A stretch of 7,723 bases of DNA from Hyphomicrobiales bacterium (lineage in GTDB: Bacteria; Pseudomonadota; Alphaproteobacteria; Rhizobiales; Beijerinckiaceae): contig CANCAR010000124.1 of assembly GCA_947374125.1 (NCBI GenBank), forward strand, positions 1 through 7,723, given 5' to 3'. The first letter of the stretch is position 1. Each line of letters begins with the position of its first letter. Below, piece by piece: positions 5,252-7,723 of this stretch. A model generated the notes under the pieces. That model made no database searches, was not told where the DNA came from, and saw nothing but the letters and a program-made list of their open reading frames with translations. The position numbers and the translations under genes were made by a program.

Positions 5252-6856
5252 ATGGTCGATATCAAAACAGAACTTCTGGCATGGGTTGATACCAACCGAA
5301 CGCGCCTCTCCGACTGGAACCAGACCATTTGGGAATTTGGCGAAACGGCATGGCGGGAGGAACGTTCCGCGGCTTGGTATGTCGCGCGGTTACGCGAAGA
5401 AGGTTTTGAGGTTGAAGAAGGCTCAGCCGGTATGCCCACGGCGTTCTCGGCGCGTTGGAGCAATGGTTCCGGCCCCTCGGCCATGACCTATGCTGAATAC
5501 GATGCGGTGCCGGGCAATTGCCAAAAGGCTGCTCCCTATCGTGCGCCACGCGATGGCTTATCCCGCTTTGCGGGCGGACATACAGACCCGCATTCGGCGC
5601 TGGGGATGAGTGGCTTTGGCGGCTTGCTCGCGACCAAAGCGATGATGCAGAAGCACGACATCAAAGGCACGCTTCGATTTATGGGTGAGCCTGCTGAGAA
5701 GGTGCGCGGGTCTAAACCGATCCACGCGGCACACGGCTATTATAACGGACTTGATGGGATCGTCTCGTTCCATCCCTTTTATATGCTGCCGCTTAGCAAT
5801 ACCTGCCGATGGGAGACGCATTGTGGCCCCTATTATGGCGTGATTTACGAATTTTTGTGCGAGGAGCCCGAAAGCTGGCTCGCAGGCGTTGGACGATCAG
5901 CGAGCGGCAATCCGATCCCCGCCGCCCACACCATGGCGCGTGCACCGGGGGCAAACGATGCGGTAACGGCTATGTTCACGTTGGGCAAAACCGCGCGGGA
6001 CCATATGTTGCCCCATTCGGGCACTTGGACGGTCAATGAAACCATCCTCGCCTCCGGCCAAGCCACCGCCGATAATTTGCCCGCGCAAATGGCTCAGATC
6101 ATGTACGCCATGCGCGCCCCTTCGCGCGAGATGCTGGACCGGATTTTAGCCGTTCTCGACCGCACAGCAGAAGCGGCGGCTCTGGCTTCGCACTGCACGG
6201 TAAAACGGCATTGGGTGTCAAAATCCCGTCCCGGACTTGCCAATCATGCCATGGCGCGGCGCACCTATAGAAATCTCGAACGCGTTGGCGCTCCCCGCTT
6301 TGATGGCGATGCCATTCCTGCCGCGCATGCGATCCAGAAAGAGTTGGGCCTTGCCCCCATCGAAAAACCTTATCTCGATGCCATTGAAACGCTGATGCAG
6401 CCTGAAGAGGCAGAGCGTCTCATGCGCGCAGAAATTCCAAGCTGGCAGACGCATTATACCTCGGACGATTACACGGATATGACCTGGCACGCGCCGACGG
6501 TGCGGCTCTATATTGGCCGCCCGGCGCTAAAAGCACCCGATGGTTTCACCTATCCCGATTGGGTAATGAACGCTTTAGGTGGTATCAGGCCTTGCATCGA
6601 TCCGATGATCTTAACAGCCTCAAAAACGATAGGCCTCACCCTTTTGGATATCGTATCAGATGCCGAATTTAGAGCAGATGCCCGCGCCGAGTTTAACACC
6701 CGTACGGGCGGCGGCGTAGGCGGCACCGATTGGGAAGCACCTTGGTGCGATTACCCCGCCCCCATCGAGCACCCTTGGCCGCGCTATATCGGCACCTCGA
6801 AAGGGACGGAATGGTGGATACCGGAAACGGCCATCGACCGCGCCTTGCATCGCTAA
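5252..6856 (+). CDS. M20 peptidase/AbgB-like amidohydrolase, noncanonical subfamily
   Basis: The protein is 534 aa, longer than AbgB (about 480), with no signal peptide, and is probably a cytosolic hydrolase of an amide bond in an N-acyl or aminobenzoyl-type amino acid. Family match: VDTNRTRL...IWEFGETAWREERSA (12-40), AGMPTAF (59-65), AEYDAVPG (81-88), the HTDPHSALG block (110-118), GEPAEK (145-150), SFHP (172-175), a central domain with APGANDAV (231-238), TSDDYTDMTWHAPT (403-416), and a Trp/Pro-rich tail ending EWWIPET. Relative to M20D enzymes the HACGHD motif reads HTDPHS, so the metal-ligand Cys becomes D112; PAEE reads PAEK, so the ligand Glu becomes K150; and the C-terminal His in PGHSW appears to be F432. 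H114, E149 and H174 remain. An altered metal centre is likely. ATG 5252 is preferred. The P1 gene follows after 52 nt. The fold assignment is firm; the substrate is not known. Confidence 0.88.
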   Translation: MVDIKTELLAWVDTNRTRLSDWNQTIWEFGETAWREERSAAWYVARLREEGFEVEEGSAGMPTAFSARWSNGSGPSAMTYAEYDAVPGNCQKAAPYRAPRDGLSRFAGGHTDPHSALGMSGFGGLLATKAMMQKHDIKGTLRFMGEPAEKVRGSKPIHAAHGYYNGLDGIVSFHPFYMLPLSNTCRWETHCGPYYGVIYEFLCEEPESWLAGVGRSASGNPIPAAHTMARAPGANDAVTAMFTLGKTARDHMLPHSGTWTVNETILASGQATADNLPAQMAQIMYAMRAPSREMLDRILAVLDRTAEAAALASHCTVKRHWVSKSRPGLANHAMARRTYRNLERVGAPRFDGDAIPAAHAIQKELGLAPIEKPYLDAIETLMQPEEAERLMRAEIPSWQTHYTSDDYTDMTWHAPTVRLYIGRPALKAPDGFTYPDWVMNALGGIRPCIDPMILTASKTIGLTLLDIVSDAEFRADARAEFNTRTGGGVGGTDWEAPWCDYPAPIEHPWPRYIGTSKGTEWWIPETAIDRALHR

Positions 6857-6908
6857 ATCATCTTAAGCCACTTGAATGCACTAGGTTTGACCCAACATTG
6901 AGCATGAC

Positions 6909-7723
6909 ATGTCGACCCATTGGATAAACACCCCTTCTGGCAAACCCCGCCTGCGCGGCCTTGGCATTGATATGCCGGGTACACCGGGCCCGTTTAACGC
7001 CATTACCGATGTTGCAGGTGTCGAGGTCGGCTATACAACGCTGATTTCCGGTGATGGGCCGCGCATTGTTGGGCAAGGCCCGGTGCGAACCGGCGTTACG
7101 GCTATATTGCCACGCGGTCGCGATGATCCGCAGACCTCTTGCGCCGCGGGTTCCTATTCGTTCAACGGCAGTGGTGAAATGACAGGCCTGATCTGGGTTG
7201 AGGAATCGGGCGAACTTACCACGCCGATTACGATCACCAACACGCATAGTTGTGGCATAGCGCGCGATGCGACGGTTCAGTGGATTTTTAACACCGTAGA
7301 AAAGACCGTGAACGACTGGGGCTTACCCGTTGCGGGCGAAACCTATGATGGTGAGTTGAACGATATCAACGGTTTCCACGTCAAAACGGAGCATGTGTTT
7401 GAAGCGCTCGACTCGGCTCGCGGTGGACCAATTGAGTTAGGCAGCGTAGGCGGCGGCACCGGCATGCTGACGTTTGATTTCAAGGCGGGCTCTGGCTCGG
7501 CCTCTCGCCGCGTGACGATAGGCGGAGAGACCTATACGCTCGGTGCGTTTGTGCAATCCAATTTCGGGCGGCGATACGAGATGACCGTCAAGGGCAAAAA
7601 GGTTGGGCTCGAAATGCCAGGTGGCGAATTACGCGGCAAGCCCGTTGGCTCCATTATTGCTGTTATTGCGACCGACGCACCGCTCTTACCCCAACAACTT
7701 AAGCGTCTTGCCCGCCGTGTGCC
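6909..7723 (+). CDS. P1 family self-processing aminopeptidase (DmpA/BapA type), 3' end missing
   Basis: The first 271 codons are present and the gene runs off the right edge (family length about 340-380 aa). P1 peptidases are Ntn-fold-like enzymes that cut themselves into alpha and beta chains; characterised members release N-terminal D-, L- or beta-amino acids from amides and short peptides. Recognisable blocks are RLRGLGIDMPGTPGPFNAIT (14-33), DVAGVEVGYTTLISGDG (34-50), SYSFNGSGEMTGLIWVEESG (82-101), TNTHSCG (110-116), LNDINGFHV (150-158), GSVGGGTGM (178-186) and GSIIAVIATDAPLLP (247-261). By alignment with DmpA (Ser250), S248 should be the nucleophile and new beta-chain N-terminus, with cleavage after G247. 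ATG 6909 has only a weak GAG 6 nt upstream, but the protein starts as the family does; translation may be coupled to the M20 gene 52 nt upstream. Confidence 0.92.
   Translation, partial: MSTHWINTPSGKPRLRGLGIDMPGTPGPFNAITDVAGVEVGYTTLISGDGPRIVGQGPVRTGVTAILPRGRDDPQTSCAAGSYSFNGSGEMTGLIWVEESGELTTPITITNTHSCGIARDATVQWIFNTVEKTVNDWGLPVAGETYDGELNDINGFHVKTEHVFEALDSARGGPIELGSVGGGTGMLTFDFKAGSGSASRRVTIGGETYTLGAFVQSNFGRRYEMTVKGKKVGLEMPGGELRGKPVGSIIAVIATDAPLLPQQLKRLARRV

Noticed and set aside
6904..6927. Seven-codon upstream ORF overlapping the P1 start
   Set aside because: It has no ribosome-binding site of its own and such short frames occur by chance; nothing suggests attenuation.
6858..7247. Minus-strand open frame of 129 codons opposite the P1 gene
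   Set aside because: It is a shadow of the clearly homologous P1 coding sequence and has no recognisable domain.

Overview
The window looks like a chromosomal, metabolic stretch from an alphaproteobacterium. This is inferred from the protein families and their residue-level style (DUF3297, a short CspA-type protein, the BKACE/SDR pair and an LldD-type oxidase) and from a GC content in the mid-50s judged by eye. No genus is claimed. There are no rRNA or tRNA genes, CRISPR arrays, transposases or phage genes. Genes are closely packed and no gene-free stretch exceeds about 200 bases.

Layout: (1) 1-141, minus strand, the N-terminal piece of an alpha/beta hydrolase that runs off the left edge. 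(2) 226-1993, plus strand, a likely two-gene operon: an SDR dehydrogenase followed 28 nt later by a beta-keto acid cleavage enzyme (BKACE, DUF849). (3) 2077-3099, minus strand, an adenine deaminase of the adenosine-deaminase superfamily, convergent with the BKACE gene. (4) 3204-3413, minus strand, a cold-shock protein, separated from the deaminase by two hairpins. (5) 3613-3861, plus strand, a DUF3297 protein divergent from the cold-shock gene. (6) 3847-3925, a heptamer-based inverted repeat filling the gap between two convergent genes and supplying parts of both stop codons. (7) 3920-5080, minus strand, an FMN-dependent alpha-hydroxy-acid (L-lactate type) dehydrogenase. (8) 5252-6856 and 6909-7723, plus strand, a noncanonical M20-type amidohydrolase followed by a P1/DmpA-type self-processing aminopeptidase that runs off the right edge.

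How the genes may work together: the SDR could oxidise a 3-hydroxy acid to a 3-keto acid, which BKACE would split with acetyl-CoA into acetoacetate and a new acyl-CoA. The M20 and P1 enzymes look like a pair hydrolysing unusual amide or peptide bonds. The hydroxy-acid dehydrogenase and adenine deaminase add further carbon and nitrogen salvage functions. This suggests a catabolic or scavenging neighbourhood, but substrates cannot be read from the sequence.

The two most unusual observations are the M20 protein, where the usual M20D metal-ligand positions appear substituted (Cys to Asp, Glu to Lys, probably the C-terminal His to Phe), and the 7-nt-periodic inverted repeat at 3847-3925. I found no convincing new defence, mobile or RNA system.
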